Shown here one piece after another: positions 1-9,129 of a DNA stretch of 44,411 bases. The DNA lies in contig NZ_VTXE01000039.1 in assembly GCF_013114595.1 (NCBI RefSeq), forward strand, positions 1 to 44,411, written 5' to 3'. The notes under the pieces are model-generated. The model was not told the DNA's origin and ran no database searches. It worked only from the letters and a program-made list of their open reading frames with translations. The position numbers and the translations under genes are program-made. How positions within the stretch are numbered: position 1 is the first letter of the stretch; every line of letters starts with the position of its first letter. The DNA comes from Vibrio sp. 99-8-1. Lineage in GTDB: Bacteria; Pseudomonadota; Gammaproteobacteria; Enterobacterales; Vibrionaceae.

Positions 1-41
1 GATTCCGGTTGTCGCGAGTTCAAGTCTCGTTAGCCACCCCA
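1..41 (+). tRNA. tRNA-His, 3' part only (cut by window edge)
   Basis: The first 41 bases read as the 3' half of a tRNA: variable loop, a T-arm (GCGAG / TTCAAGT / CTCGT), the acceptor strand TAGCCAC, then C and an encoded CCA at 39-41. The acceptor strand with C at position 73 is the histidine identity signature (it pairs with G-1) and matches the 3' half of enterobacterial hisR as I remember it. The anticodon lies outside the window, so identity rests on the acceptor stem. It belongs to the same array as the tRNA-Pro downstream. Confidence 0.85.
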
Positions 42-101
42 TTTATTTAGGTAGCATTCGCTTCCTGTCTTGATGAAAGTCGAGATGAAATAGCAAATTT
101 T

Positions 102-297
<196 letters not shown>

Positions 298-306
298 TAT
301 TAAAGA

Positions 307-335
307 AACCTCGTCGTAAGACGGGGTTTTTTTTT
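307..335 (+). terminator. Rho-independent terminator of the tRNA array
   Basis: CCTCGTC (309-315) pairs with GACGGGG (320-326) across a GTAA loop, with one G-T pair, followed by a run of nine T. It lies ten bases after tRNA-Pro and closes the array. Confidence 0.92.
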
Positions 336-1016
336 CGTCATAACAAAATGCATAGCAAGTATTGGAGAGCGTTTTTGTCTATATAAAATCAATGATGTTA
401 CTCAACAAGCTTGTATCAATTAAATATCGTTATGACTACACGAGTAGTAAGGATTTTTTCGTCACTAGAAAATGATTTATTATTGCACCTCTTTATAAAA
501 AACTGCTTTGTATGATAAATGCACTAAATAGAGATATCCGCTCTTTTCATAAATAGTCGTAGCTGGTTGTTGGTATTATCTTTTATTAGTACGTATGACT
601 ATAAAGTCTGCCTATCTTTGCTTAATTGGTTATTTACTCTATTTTTTTTATGTAACAAAGTATATGTAACTTGCTTGTTAAATAACAAATAGAATAAAAA
701 TTCAAAATTAGACGTTTGTATTACCTTTTGCTTTTACTGTGTATTGTTGTTTTTGTAGTGATATGTTCTTTGTTTTTGGTCTATGTGAGAGCGGTTATCT
801 GTTTGGCCTGAGCGAATAAAATGAATGAATAATGAATAAATATTGATTTCCCATGCTTTAAAACGGACGTAATACACTTTTTTATTCTATATTTGTTGCT
901 TTTTCGTGAATTATTTGCCAAATTGAATAGCTATCAGATTATCAGGACTTTATTCTGGTAATGAATGGATTCAATGTTTGCAGACAAGGCAGTAGCGCCG
1001 CAGTAGAGGTCTGGTA
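336..1016. other. AT-rich intergenic region without a recognisable gene
   Basis: About 680 bases between the tRNA terminator and the ABC transporter operon. I see no ORF with a ribosome binding site, no strong hairpin and no mobile-element remnant. It has T/A runs and a short near-repeat of AATGAATA around 821-842. The operon promoter is presumably near its right end. A weak candidate is TTGCCA (about 916-921) with ATTATC 17 bases later, but I would not rely on it. The RBS AGAGG is at 1005-1009. Confidence 0.5.
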
Positions 1017-2726
1017 ATGTCTCTTTTAGAAGTAAAAAACCTTCGGATCGAATATCCGTCAAGGCATGGTGTGCATGCCGCGGTAAAAGAACTTTCGTTT
1101 AATGTTGAACGAGGTGAGATCGTTGGTGTTGTAGGTGAATCAGGTGCAGGTAAATCAACGGTCGGTAATGCCGTTATCGATTTATTGAGCCCTCCTGGCT
1201 TAATTGCTGATGGTGAAGTTTTCCTTGATGGTGAAAAAATCTCAGGATTATCGTCGTCAGAAATGAGAAAGGTTCGCGGTTCAAAAATTGGGTTTATTTT
1301 TCAGGATCCAATGACCTCGTTGAACCCTTTGTTTACCGTTGAGCATCAGCTTAAAGAAACTATTCATGCGAATATGAATGTTTCTGATGAAGAAGCGTAT
1401 CAGCGTTCACTTTCATTAATGAATCAGGTTGGTATTCCTCAGCCTGAGAATCGATTAAAGCAGTTTCCACATCAGTTTTCTGGTGGTATGAGACAGCGTG
1501 TAGTTATCGCGATAGCACTGGCTGGTGAGCCAGACCTAATTATTGCCGATGAACCTACCACAGCGTTAGATGTATCAATTCAAGACCAAATTCTTTCCCT
1601 TATCCGAGACCTTTGCGTTAAAAATAATGTAGGTTGCATGTTGGTAACCCATGATATGGGTGTTGTATCGAATGTCACTGATAAAGTAGCGGTTATGTAT
1701 CGCGGTGATTTGGTTGAGTTCGGTAATACTGACAAGGTACTTGGCGACCCTGATCACTCCTATACTCGAAGCCTTATTTCCGCTGTCCCTCGTTCAGACA
1801 GAAAATTAGATCGCTTTCCTCTGGTTAGTTATATTGAAGAAGCGGCAGAAATGGCGCCTTTAGATGTAAAAAACCACTGGTTAGGCCAGAGCCAAGACCA
1901 ACGTGCTTATACTGGCCCACTTCTTAATGTGGAAAATGTACACCTCCGTTTTGTTACTAAGGATTCTCTCTTTGAGAGTCGTCGAGAGTATGTGCAAGCA
2001 TCTGATGATGTGAGCTTTGAAGTACATGAAGGTGAAACATTTGGTTTGGTTGGCGAGTCCGGTTCCGGCAAATCAACGATCGCTCGTGTTATTGCTGGAT
2101 TATATGAGCCTAATGCGGGGAAAGTGACGTTTGAGGGAATCGACCTGACAGGATTGAAGTCGGAAAAAGAGCGCCGTCCAATGCGTCGTCAGATGCAGAT
2201 GGTTTTCCAGAATCCGTATACGTCAATGAACCCTCGCATGAAAATCTTCGATATCATCGCAGAGCCTATTCGTTTCCATAAACTGACCCGCAACGAGGCT
2301 CAAACTCGTGAGATTGTTCATGATCTGCTTGACCATGTAGGGTTGGGACGTATGGCCGGCCTTAAATATCCGCATGAGTTTTCTGGTGGTCAGCGTCAAC
2401 GTATCTCCATTGCGCGCGCACTTGCGACTCGACCTCGTCTGCTTATTTGTGATGAGCCTACCTCTGCTTTAGATGTGTCGGTACAGGCGCAAATCTTGAA
2501 CTTATTGAAAGACTTACAGGATGAGTTAAACCTGACAATGCTTTTCATAAGCCATGATTTGCCGGTAATACGTCAAATGTGTGATCGAATTGGTGTTATG
2601 AAGATGGGGAAATTGTTGGAAGTCGCGCCTACAGAGCAGCTTTTTAATGACCCTCAGCATGAATACAGTAAACAACTAATATCTCTAATGCCTGAATTTA
2701 CAGGGTTAAGAGAAGATATCGCTTAA
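1017..2726 (+). CDS. Peptide-type ABC importer, fused double ATPase
   Basis: This 569-residue cytoplasmic protein holds two complete ABC ATPase domains of the Dpp/Opp family in one chain, as in GsiA and YejF. The first half has Walker A GESGAGKST (about residue 40), signature FSGGMRQR and Walker B LIIADEPTTALD. The second has GESGSGKST, FSGGQRQR and LLICDEPTSALD. Each half ends with the oligopeptide-transporter C-terminal extension. It should power the two permeases encoded at 4612 and 5592 with the binding protein at 2858. The start is ATG at 1017 with AGAGG eight bases upstream. The operon matches in order what I remember as V. cholerae VC0170-VC0173. The substrate is not known. Di- or oligopeptides are the default guess for the family. 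Confidence 0.93.
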   Translation: MSLLEVKNLRIEYPSRHGVHAAVKELSFNVERGEIVGVVGESGAGKSTVGNAVIDLLSPPGLIADGEVFLDGEKISGLSSSEMRKVRGSKIGFIFQDPMTSLNPLFTVEHQLKETIHANMNVSDEEAYQRSLSLMNQVGIPQPENRLKQFPHQFSGGMRQRVVIAIALAGEPDLIIADEPTTALDVSIQDQILSLIRDLCVKNNVGCMLVTHDMGVVSNVTDKVAVMYRGDLVEFGNTDKVLGDPDHSYTRSLISAVPRSDRKLDRFPLVSYIEEAAEMAPLDVKNHWLGQSQDQRAYTGPLLNVENVHLRFVTKDSLFESRREYVQASDDVSFEVHEGETFGLVGESGSGKSTIARVIAGLYEPNAGKVTFEGIDLTGLKSEKERRPMRRQMQMVFQNPYTSMNPRMKIFDIIAEPIRFHKLTRNEAQTREIVHDLLDHVGLGRMAGLKYPHEFSGGQRQRISIARALATRPRLLICDEPTSALDVSVQAQILNLLKDLQDELNLTMLFISHDLPVIRQMCDRIGVMKMGKLLEVAPTEQLFNDPQHEYSKQLISLMPEFTGLREDIA

Positions 2727-2857
2727 TTTTTCTATCTTGGCAGCCGTTGCTGAGGTAGTAAATTGATTCTTGAGTAAGCAAATTACTTTAGATTAATCAC
2801 CTAAACACTAGCAAAACAACAAACAGGGATATGAATTCCCGCATAAGGAGTTATGCA

Positions 2858-4411
2858 ATGAGAACCATCAAGACTAAATTAGCAGTTGCTCTAATGGCTG
2901 CTGGCCTGAGTTTTGGAGCTGCAGCCGCTGACATCACAGTGGGATATGCCGCAGACCCAGTATCACTAGATCCGCATGAACAACTTTCAGGCGGTACACT
3001 TCAGATGTCCCATATGGTATTTGACCCTCTAGTACGTTTTACTCAAGAAATGGATTTTGAGCCGCGTCTAGCTGAGTCATGGGAGCGTATTGATAACGAA
3101 ACGATGCGCTTTACTCTTCGTAAAGGCGTGAAATTCCATTCGGGCAATACTTTCTCTGCGGATGATGTTGTTTGGACTTTTGCTCGTCTAAAATCATCGC
3201 CAGACTTTAAAGGTATCTTTGCTCCTTTAGTCTCTTTGACGAAAGTTGATGATTATACTGTTGAAGTAAAAACGGACGGTACTTATCCACTCATCGAAAA
3301 CGTAGCAACTTACATTTTCCCAATGGATAGCAAGTTCTACTCAGGTAAAACGGAAGACGGCAAATCTAAAGACGAGCTAGTGAAGCATGGTAACTCTTAT
3401 GCATCGACTAACGTTTCCGGTACTGGGCCATTTACGATCACTTCTCGTGAGCAAGGCGTTAAGGTTGAATTTGAACGTTTCGCTGATTACTGGGATACAG
3501 CTTCAAAAGGTAACGTTGATAAACTAACACTTGTACCGATTAAAGAAGATGCAACTCGAGTAGCTGCTATTCTTTCTGGTGACGTTGATATGATTGCGCC
3601 AGTGGCTCCTAACGACTACAAGCGTATTGAAAATGCAAGCAATGTTGACCTGTACACAATGCCGGGTACACGTATCATCACATTCCAAATGAACCAAAAT
3701 AGTAACGAAGCACTGAAAGATGTACGTGTTCGTCAAGCTATTGTTTATGCCGTGAATAATGAAGGTATTACTAAGAAAATCATGAAAGGTGCAGCAACGG
3801 CGGCGGCTCAGCAAAGCCCAGTTGGTTATGCCGGTTACAATGAAGATCTTAAACCTCGTTACGACCTGAAGAAAGCCAAAGCGCTGATGAAAGAAGCGGG
3901 TTATGAAAATGGCTTCTCACTCACCATGATGGCTCCAAACAACCGTTACGTGAATGACGCGAAGATTGCTCAAGCGGTTTCAGCGATGCTGTCTAAGATT
4001 GGCATTAAAGTAGACCTAAAAACCATGCCTAAAGCGCAATACTGGCCTGAGTTTGATAAGTGTGCTGCAGATATGTTGATGATCGGCTGGCACCCAGATA
4101 CAGAAGATTCCGCAAACTTCTCTGAGTTCTTAACGATGACTCGTGATGAAGCGACAGGTAAAGGTCAATATAACTGTGGTGGTTACTCTAATGCTGAGTT
4201 AGATAAAATGGTTATTGGGACTAATGCCGAAACAGACCTTAAGAAACGTAGCGCGACTCTGAAACAAGTTGAAGCAACACTATATGATGAAGCTGCATTT
4301 GTTCCATTGCATTGGCAAGATCCTTCTTGGGCAGCTAAGAGCAACGTAGAAATTGGTCCAATCATTAATGGTATGAACTTCCCATATTTTGGTGACCTAG
4401 TAGTCAAGTAA
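2858..4411 (+). CDS. Periplasmic substrate-binding protein, SBP family 5 (DppA/OppA-like)
   Basis: A 517-residue extracytoplasmic binding protein for the ABC importer. ATG at 2858 has AAGGAG eight bases upstream. An in-frame ATG at 2831 lacks a good RBS and would put nine extra residues before the signal peptide. The N-terminus has a Lys/Arg head, a hydrophobic core and an AAA-type cleavage site near residue 24, with no lipobox Cys, so the protein should be soluble in the periplasm. After cleavage comes the family's VGYAADPVSLDPHEQ segment, and later FTLRKGVKFHSG and VRQAIVYAVN, all typical of SBP_bac_5. A 131-base gap separates it from the ATPase gene, and stem-loops separate it from the permeases, which suggests separate expression control. 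Confidence 0.92.
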   Translation: MRTIKTKLAVALMAAGLSFGAAAADITVGYAADPVSLDPHEQLSGGTLQMSHMVFDPLVRFTQEMDFEPRLAESWERIDNETMRFTLRKGVKFHSGNTFSADDVVWTFARLKSSPDFKGIFAPLVSLTKVDDYTVEVKTDGTYPLIENVATYIFPMDSKFYSGKTEDGKSKDELVKHGNSYASTNVSGTGPFTITSREQGVKVEFERFADYWDTASKGNVDKLTLVPIKEDATRVAAILSGDVDMIAPVAPNDYKRIENASNVDLYTMPGTRIITFQMNQNSNEALKDVRVRQAIVYAVNNEGITKKIMKGAATAAAQQSPVGYAGYNEDLKPRYDLKKAKALMKEAGYENGFSLTMMAPNNRYVNDAKIAQAVSAMLSKIGIKVDLKTMPKAQYWPEFDKCAADMLMIGWHPDTEDSANFSEFLTMTRDEATGKGQYNCGGYSNAELDKMVIGTNAETDLKKRSATLKQVEATLYDEAAFVPLHWQDPSWAAKSNVEIGPIINGMNFPYFGDLVVK

Positions 4412-4431
4412 ATATGTTAAAAGGTTGCGTG

Positions 4432-4460
4432 TCTGAACACTTAACACCTATGTGTTCAGA
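4432..4460 (+). promoter_or_regulatory. Intercistronic stem-loop after the binding-protein gene
   Basis: TCTGAACAC (4432-4440) pairs perfectly with GTGTTCAGA (4452-4460) around an 11-base loop. There is no T-run, so it is more likely an mRNA 3'-end stabiliser for the abundant binding-protein message than a terminator. A second weaker hairpin (acatctaa / ttggatgt) follows at about 4470-4494. Confidence 0.6.
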
Positions 4461-4508
4461 GACCAACTTACATCTAACTCATTGATTTGGATGTGTTGAA
4501 AGTTTTAT

Positions 4509-4548
4509 GGTGCTCTATCTTATTTCAGTCGGATTGAGCGCCATTTTT
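4509..4548 (+). terminator. Possible partial terminator between binding protein and permeases
   Basis: GGTGCTC (4509-4515) pairs with GAGCGCC (4536-4542), one G-T pair, with a 20-base loop, followed by ATTTTT. The long loop makes it a weak terminator at best. It could lower permease expression relative to the binding protein, as is common in such operons. Confidence 0.45.
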
Positions 4549-4611
4549 AGACAGAAGATTGACTGAAAAACTTCTTTGACAAGAAGATAATGGATTATTA
4601 AGGGGCAAGGA

Positions 4612-5589
4612 ATGTTTTCGTTTCTGGTCAAGCGCCTGTATCAGGCACTGATAGTGATGTTTGTGATCAGTTTAGTTGCGTTTTCTATTCAGGATAACCT
4701 GGGAGATCCGTTACGTGAGCTGGTGGGCCAGTCTGTTTCTGAAGCGGAACGTCAAGCTTTGCGTGATGAGCTTGGATTAAATGACCCGTTTTTGGCTAAA
4801 TACAGCCGCTTTGTTAGTAACGCTTTGCAAGGTGATTTAGGGACTTCTTACTTCTTTAAAAAACCTGCAACAGAAGTGATTTTAGATAAATTAGTTGCCA
4901 CACTCGAGTTGGTTTTTGGTGCAGCGCTAATTATTGTGGTGATGTCTATCCCACTTGGTGTTTACTCTGCTATTCACCCCAAAAGTTTCTTTACCAAGGT
5001 GATTATGGCACTGAGTAGTGTCGGTATCTCCATCCCAGTATTTCTTACCGCAATTATGTTGATGTATATATTCTCCATAGAGCTAGGCTGGCTGCCTTCT
5101 TATGGTCGCGGTGAGACGGCGAATGTACTCGGCTGGGAATCGGGTTATTTCACCTTGGACGGATTAGCGCACCTAGTACTGCCGAGCATTGCATTGGCGT
5201 CGATAATGTTACCGCTGTTTATTCGACTAGTACGTTCAGAAATGTTGGAAGTGCTAAGTTCTGAGTACATTAAATTCGGCAAAGCGAAAGGCTTGCCAAT
5301 GAAGAAAATCTATTACCAACATGCATTGAAAAACACCATGTTGCCAGTATTAACCGTTGGTGGCGTTCAAATTGGTACCATGGTTGCGTATACCATACTA
5401 ACTGAAACTGTTTTTCAGTGGCCCGGCACTGGTTTCCTATTTTTAGAAGCGATCAATCGTGTTGATACGCCATTGATTACGGCTTATGTCATTTTTGTGG
5501 GGCTTGTTTTTGTGGTGACCAATACCATTGTTGACTTATTGTATGGCGTGATTAACCCAACGGTAAATCTTACTGGAAAAGGAGCATAA
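4612..5589 (+). CDS. ABC importer permease, DppB/OppB-like
   Basis: A 325-residue inner-membrane permease. The N-terminus MFSFLVKRLYQALIVMFVIS and the early D-P-L segment are typical of the DppB branch. About six membrane helices follow, and the cytoplasmic EAA-type loop is visible around EYIKFGKAKGL (about residues 219-229). The start is ATG at 4612 with AAGG upstream. The stop is followed two bases later by the next permease gene, so the two are translationally linked and should form a heterodimer. Confidence 0.93.
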   Translation: MFSFLVKRLYQALIVMFVISLVAFSIQDNLGDPLRELVGQSVSEAERQALRDELGLNDPFLAKYSRFVSNALQGDLGTSYFFKKPATEVILDKLVATLELVFGAALIIVVMSIPLGVYSAIHPKSFFTKVIMALSSVGISIPVFLTAIMLMYIFSIELGWLPSYGRGETANVLGWESGYFTLDGLAHLVLPSIALASIMLPLFIRLVRSEMLEVLSSEYIKFGKAKGLPMKKIYYQHALKNTMLPVLTVGGVQIGTMVAYTILTETVFQWPGTGFLFLEAINRVDTPLITAYVIFVGLVFVVTNTIVDLLYGVINPTVNLTGKGA

Positions 5590-5591
5590 CG

Positions 5592-6530
5592 ATGAATCAA
5601 TCAAACACTGTTCCTAGTCCATGGCAGCGCTTTAAAGAATCGGATTTTCTTTACTATTTCTTGCGTGACAAAGTTGCCATGTTCAGCTTTGCTGTTTTTA
5701 TGATCTTTTTGGTATTTGCGTTAGCTGCACCATTAATTGCACCAAGTGATCCCTATGACCTTTCGTCTATCGATATTATGGACTCAGAACTGCCACCTGT
5801 GTGGATGGAAGACAGTGATGAGCGATTCCTATTAGGTACCGATGAACAGGGACGAGATATTTTATCGACCATGCTATACGGCTCGCGATTGTCACTTACT
5901 ATCGGTTTTCTTGCGGTAGGGTTACAGTTGTTCCTTGGTATTGTTATCGGATTATCTGCTGGTTACTTTGGTGGTCGTATTGATAGCTTCTTAATGCGAT
6001 TTGCTGATGTGCAGTTATCATTTTCTACCATGATGGTGGCGATCATTGTCTCGGCAATATTCAAAGCCAGTTTTGGTAGCGAGTTTTATAGTCAATATGC
6101 AGTGATTATGCTGGTGGTCATCATTGGTGTGGCAGAGTGGCCACAGTATGCCCGTACCATTCGTGCTTCAGTATTGGCAGAGAAGAAGAAAGAGTATGTG
6201 GAAGCGGCGCGTGTGATGGGTTTTAGAGCGCCTAAGATTATGTTCCGACATATATTGCCAAACTGTTTGTCTCCTATATTGGTTATTTCAACGGTACAGG
6301 TTGCTAACGCCATTATGTCAGAGGCGGCGCTGTCGTTTCTTGGTCTAGGTCTGCCTGTGGATCAGCCTTCGTTGGGAGCGCTAATTAGCATTGGATTCAA
6401 CTACATTTTCTCTGGTGCTTGGTGGATAACAGCCTTCCCAGGATTTGTACTGGTAACATTAGTATTGGTAATTAATTTACTTGGTGACTGGTTACGTGAT
6501 GTATTTAACCCTAAAATTTATAAAGGGTGA
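5592..6530 (+). CDS. ABC importer permease, DppC/OppC-like
   Basis: A 312-residue inner-membrane permease, partner of the preceding gene. It has the N-terminal cytoplasmic segment and first helix of DppC proteins, the GTDEQGRDILS motif (about residues 82-92) of the OppC N-terminal extension, and an EAA loop at EYVEAARVMGF. The RBS GGAG lies in the end of the upstream gene. It is the last gene of the operon, with a strong terminator 45 bases downstream. Confidence 0.93.
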   Translation: MNQSNTVPSPWQRFKESDFLYYFLRDKVAMFSFAVFMIFLVFALAAPLIAPSDPYDLSSIDIMDSELPPVWMEDSDERFLLGTDEQGRDILSTMLYGSRLSLTIGFLAVGLQLFLGIVIGLSAGYFGGRIDSFLMRFADVQLSFSTMMVAIIVSAIFKASFGSEFYSQYAVIMLVVIIGVAEWPQYARTIRASVLAEKKKEYVEAARVMGFRAPKIMFRHILPNCLSPILVISTVQVANAIMSEAALSFLGLGLPVDQPSLGALISIGFNYIFSGAWWITAFPGFVLVTLVLVINLLGDWLRDVFNPKIYKG

Positions 6531-6573
6531 TCCAAAGCAATTGATCTTTAGCCAAAAAGCTTTCTAAACTAGA

Positions 6574-6607
6574 AGAGTCACCTATAGGTGGCTCTTTTTT
6601 ATTTTTC
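6574..6607 (+). terminator. Rho-independent terminator of the ABC importer operon
   Basis: AGAGTCACC (6574-6582) pairs with GGTGGCTCT (6587-6595), one T-G pair, tetraloop TATA, followed by TTTTTATTTTT. Confidence 0.9.
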
Positions 6608-6653
6608 AATAGTCTATATCATACTGATGGATAAAGATTTTAGAGATACGTAT

Positions 6654-7589
6654 ATGATTAGTGTTCTAGTTAGAAACTTGAGAGTATTGCTGTTTATCGT
6701 CACAGTTATTGGTAGCTATTCTGCTGTTGCAGCGGATGCCAGTAAGTATGTCTGTGAAGCGAAACAAAACTCTAACAGTGAATTACCACTGCTGTCTGCT
6801 GAGTGTCCCATAGGTAATGGTTTATGGGGAAGCAATCGCCCAGTGAAAGACGATGGTTTCTTCTGGATACAGTGCGGACTCATGTCGAAGCCAATGTCTT
6901 TATCAATTGCAAAAAGTTTATATGGAAAAATTTCTACCGATGTGTGGATGAAGCCAGAAGATAAAGGCTTTCGTTGTCTAGTAGGGCCGTATGAAAATTA
7001 TAAAGCGGCAAATCAAGATCTGAAACAGGTTCAAACGTTAAAAGCGTATAAGAAAGCATTTATACGCAGTGTGGGGAATGAAATTACCAAGCCAAAAAGT
7101 ACCATGAAGCCGAAGAAAAAGCCCTCACCTGCAAAAGCACCCGTAGCTAAAGTGGTACCTAAGAAAGCTAAAGCCGCACCGCCAGCGCCGAAGCGAAAAG
7201 CAGAGCCGGTCAGTAAAGTGGCAAACAGTAATCAGAAAATAAAGAAAACATCTGTTGGAAGCATTGTGCTTCGTCGTGAAGCCAAAATAGGAGAAGCGTA
7301 TTACGCCATTCCTTTTTTAATGGAAGGTAATGCTCAGTATTACATGGAATATGGTATTGGCTGGAACCGTCTTGATTATAAGCAAGCAAAGCAAGTGTGT
7401 GAATCCCAGCAGATGCGTTTAGTGAGTACTAAAGAGTGGCGAGCACTGATTAACTCAACAGTGATGGTAAACAAACAGTGGCCTATTCATGTTCCGTACT
7501 GGGGAGATGGCAAAAAAGGATTATTTACCAGTGGTAAGGTTACTCAGTTAACAGGCACATCTTTACTGAACGTTGTCTGTGTGAAGTAA
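6654..7589 (+). CDS. Secreted protein with SPOR-like domain and lectin-like C-terminal part
   Basis: A 311-residue protein of unknown role. In-frame ATGs at 6588 and 6627 would overlap or abut the terminator stem. ATG at 6654 gives a clean signal peptide (hydrophobic stretch, cleavage near SAVAADAS), so I chose it although the RBS is weak. Residues about 55-125 (WIQCGLMSKPMSL to KKAFIRSV) resemble a SPOR peptidoglycan-binding domain. Next comes a Lys/Pro/Ala-rich linker (about 130-190). The C-terminal 110 residues (LVSTKEWRALI, YWGDGKKG) recall the C-type-lectin fold of DUF1566 or FGE-like proteins, which is inference. It corresponds by position to V. cholerae VC0174. The domain layout suggests a cell-envelope protein, but no function is known. 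Confidence 0.75.
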   Translation: MISVLVRNLRVLLFIVTVIGSYSAVAADASKYVCEAKQNSNSELPLLSAECPIGNGLWGSNRPVKDDGFFWIQCGLMSKPMSLSIAKSLYGKISTDVWMKPEDKGFRCLVGPYENYKAANQDLKQVQTLKAYKKAFIRSVGNEITKPKSTMKPKKKPSPAKAPVAKVVPKKAKAAPPAPKRKAEPVSKVANSNQKIKKTSVGSIVLRREAKIGEAYYAIPFLMEGNAQYYMEYGIGWNRLDYKQAKQVCESQQMRLVSTKEWRALINSTVMVNKQWPIHVPYWGDGKKGLFTSGKVTQLTGTSLLNVVCVK

Positions 7590-7655
7590 CATAAAGTTGA
7601 TATTTCGCTTTATTTGTTTCCAGTAAACCATAGCCTATCTTGAATATCGCCATTA

Positions 7656-7697
7656 AAGGCCGTATTCATCGCTGTGGCAAGCGAAGAATACGGCCTT
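7656..7697. terminator. Long hairpin between convergent genes
   Basis: AAGGCCGTATTC (7656-7667) pairs perfectly with GAATACGGCCTT (7686-7697). After one A-A mismatch the stem continues TCGCT / AGCGA around a six-base loop, 17 pairs in all. It sits between the SPOR-like gene and gor, which converge on it. There is no strong T-run on either side, so termination is plausible but other roles are possible. Confidence 0.6.
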
Positions 7698-7708
7698 AGT
7701 ATTATGGC

Positions 7709-9064
7709 TTAGCGCATTGTTACAAACTCTTCAGAGCCCGTAGGGTGAATGGCTACCACGCTGTCAAAGTCAGCCTTAGTGGCTCCCATCTTAATGGCGA
7801 CGGCAAAACCTTGGATCATTTCGTCAACGGTAAAGCCTATTCCGTGTAACCCAACCACTTTCTCATCGTCACCCGCGCAAACCAGCTTCATTTTGCATGG
7901 CTGGCGGTGCTTAGTGATTGCGGTATACATGGAAGTAAAGCCCGATGAGTACACTTTGACATTCTCTTCACCATACTGCGCAACCGCTTCTGGTTCGGTT
8001 AAGCCAATTGTGCCGATAGGAGGGTGACTGAACACAACCGTCGGGACCAACTCATAATCCATCTTAGCGTTTGGTTTATTGTTAAATAAACGCTCAGAAA
8101 GTTGACGTCCAGCTTTCACGGCTACCGGAGTAAGCTCAATACCCCCTTCCATGATATCGCCTACGCAGTAGATACCTTTTACGTTGGTCTCTTGGTACTC
8201 ATTAACTTTAATGTAGCCACGGTCATTTAGTTCAACACCCGTTGCGGCTAAGTTGATAGCATCGGTGGCGGGATGACGGCCTATCGCCCAAATTAGCGTG
8301 TCTACATTTTGGCTTTCACCATTCTCTAAGTGAAGAGTTAAGCTACCATCTTGCTCTTTGATGATCTCTTTAGGCACAGAATGGGTGTGCAGCGTTGGCC
8401 CTTCTTCTGCCATTACATCCACTAAAGTATCGATGATCATTGGGTCAAAAGTACGAATAGGGGATTGCTTACGCACAAACAGATGTGTTTCACTGCCTAG
8501 CGCATGCAATACACCTGCGATTTCAACAGCGATATAGCCTGCACCCACAACCGCGACGCGTTTTGGTTGTTCGGTAAGATCAAAGAAACCGTTAGAATCA
8601 ATACCGTACTCTGCACCAGGAACGTTTGGAATGCTTGGTCGGCCACCAACGGCTACTAAAATATGATCGGCACTGTATTGCTCTCCGTTGACTTCAACGG
8701 TGTTCGCATCAACAAACTTTGCAAAGCCTTTAATCACATTAACTTTGTTATTACCTAATACATTGTCATAAGACTGATGTATACGGCCAATATAAGCTTG
8801 ACGGCTCTCGACCAGTTTATCCCAGTTAAGGCCTTTATAATCAACGTCGAAGCCATAATCTTCTGAGTAAAGGTTGATCGCCTCGGCAACTTGGGCACCA
8901 TGCCACATTACCTTTTTCGGTACACAACCTACATTTACGCATGTACCACCGAGATCTTTTGCTTCAATTAGCGCGACTTTTGCGCCATACATCGCTGCTC
9001 TGTTAGCTGAAGCAATGCCACCACTGCCACCACCAATACAGATATAGTCAAAATGTGTTGCCAT
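7709..9064 (-). CDS. gor: Glutathione reductase
   Basis: A 451-residue FAD flavoenzyme that reduces glutathione disulfide with NADPH in the cytoplasm. Visible: the N-terminal FAD motif GGGSGG, the redox pair C42/C47 in GGTCVNVGCVPKK, the NADPH-binding GAGYIAVEIAG followed by VRKQSPIRTFD (the arginines that select NADPH), CVGDIM for FAD, and the catalytic HPTGSEE near the C-terminus. The start ATG at 9064 has GGAG six bases upstream. An ATG four codons earlier overlaps that RBS and is less likely. The length equals the E. coli enzyme, and the neighbours rlmJ and prlC are the same as in enterobacteria. Confidence 0.97.
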   Translation of the reverse strand: MATHFDYICIGGGSGGIASANRAAMYGAKVALIEAKDLGGTCVNVGCVPKKVMWHGAQVAEAINLYSEDYGFDVDYKGLNWDKLVESRQAYIGRIHQSYDNVLGNNKVNVIKGFAKFVDANTVEVNGEQYSADHILVAVGGRPSIPNVPGAEYGIDSNGFFDLTEQPKRVAVVGAGYIAVEIAGVLHALGSETHLFVRKQSPIRTFDPMIIDTLVDVMAEEGPTLHTHSVPKEIIKEQDGSLTLHLENGESQNVDTLIWAIGRHPATDAINLAATGVELNDRGYIKVNEYQETNVKGIYCVGDIMEGGIELTPVAVKAGRQLSERLFNNKPNAKMDYELVPTVVFSHPPIGTIGLTEPEAVAQYGEENVKVYSSGFTSMYTAITKHRQPCKMKLVCAGDDEKVVGLHGIGFTVDEMIQGFAVAIKMGATKADFDSVVAIHPTGSEEFVTMR

Positions 9065-9129
9065 TACTTTCTCCAATTTTTCTTTTTTATGTAGTAATCA
9101 TATTGGGTCAATTGCTGAAAAGTTCAACA

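Noticed and set aside
6588..6653. Longer N-terminus for the SPOR-like protein
   Set aside because: It would begin inside the upstream terminator stem and put extra residues before the signal peptide.
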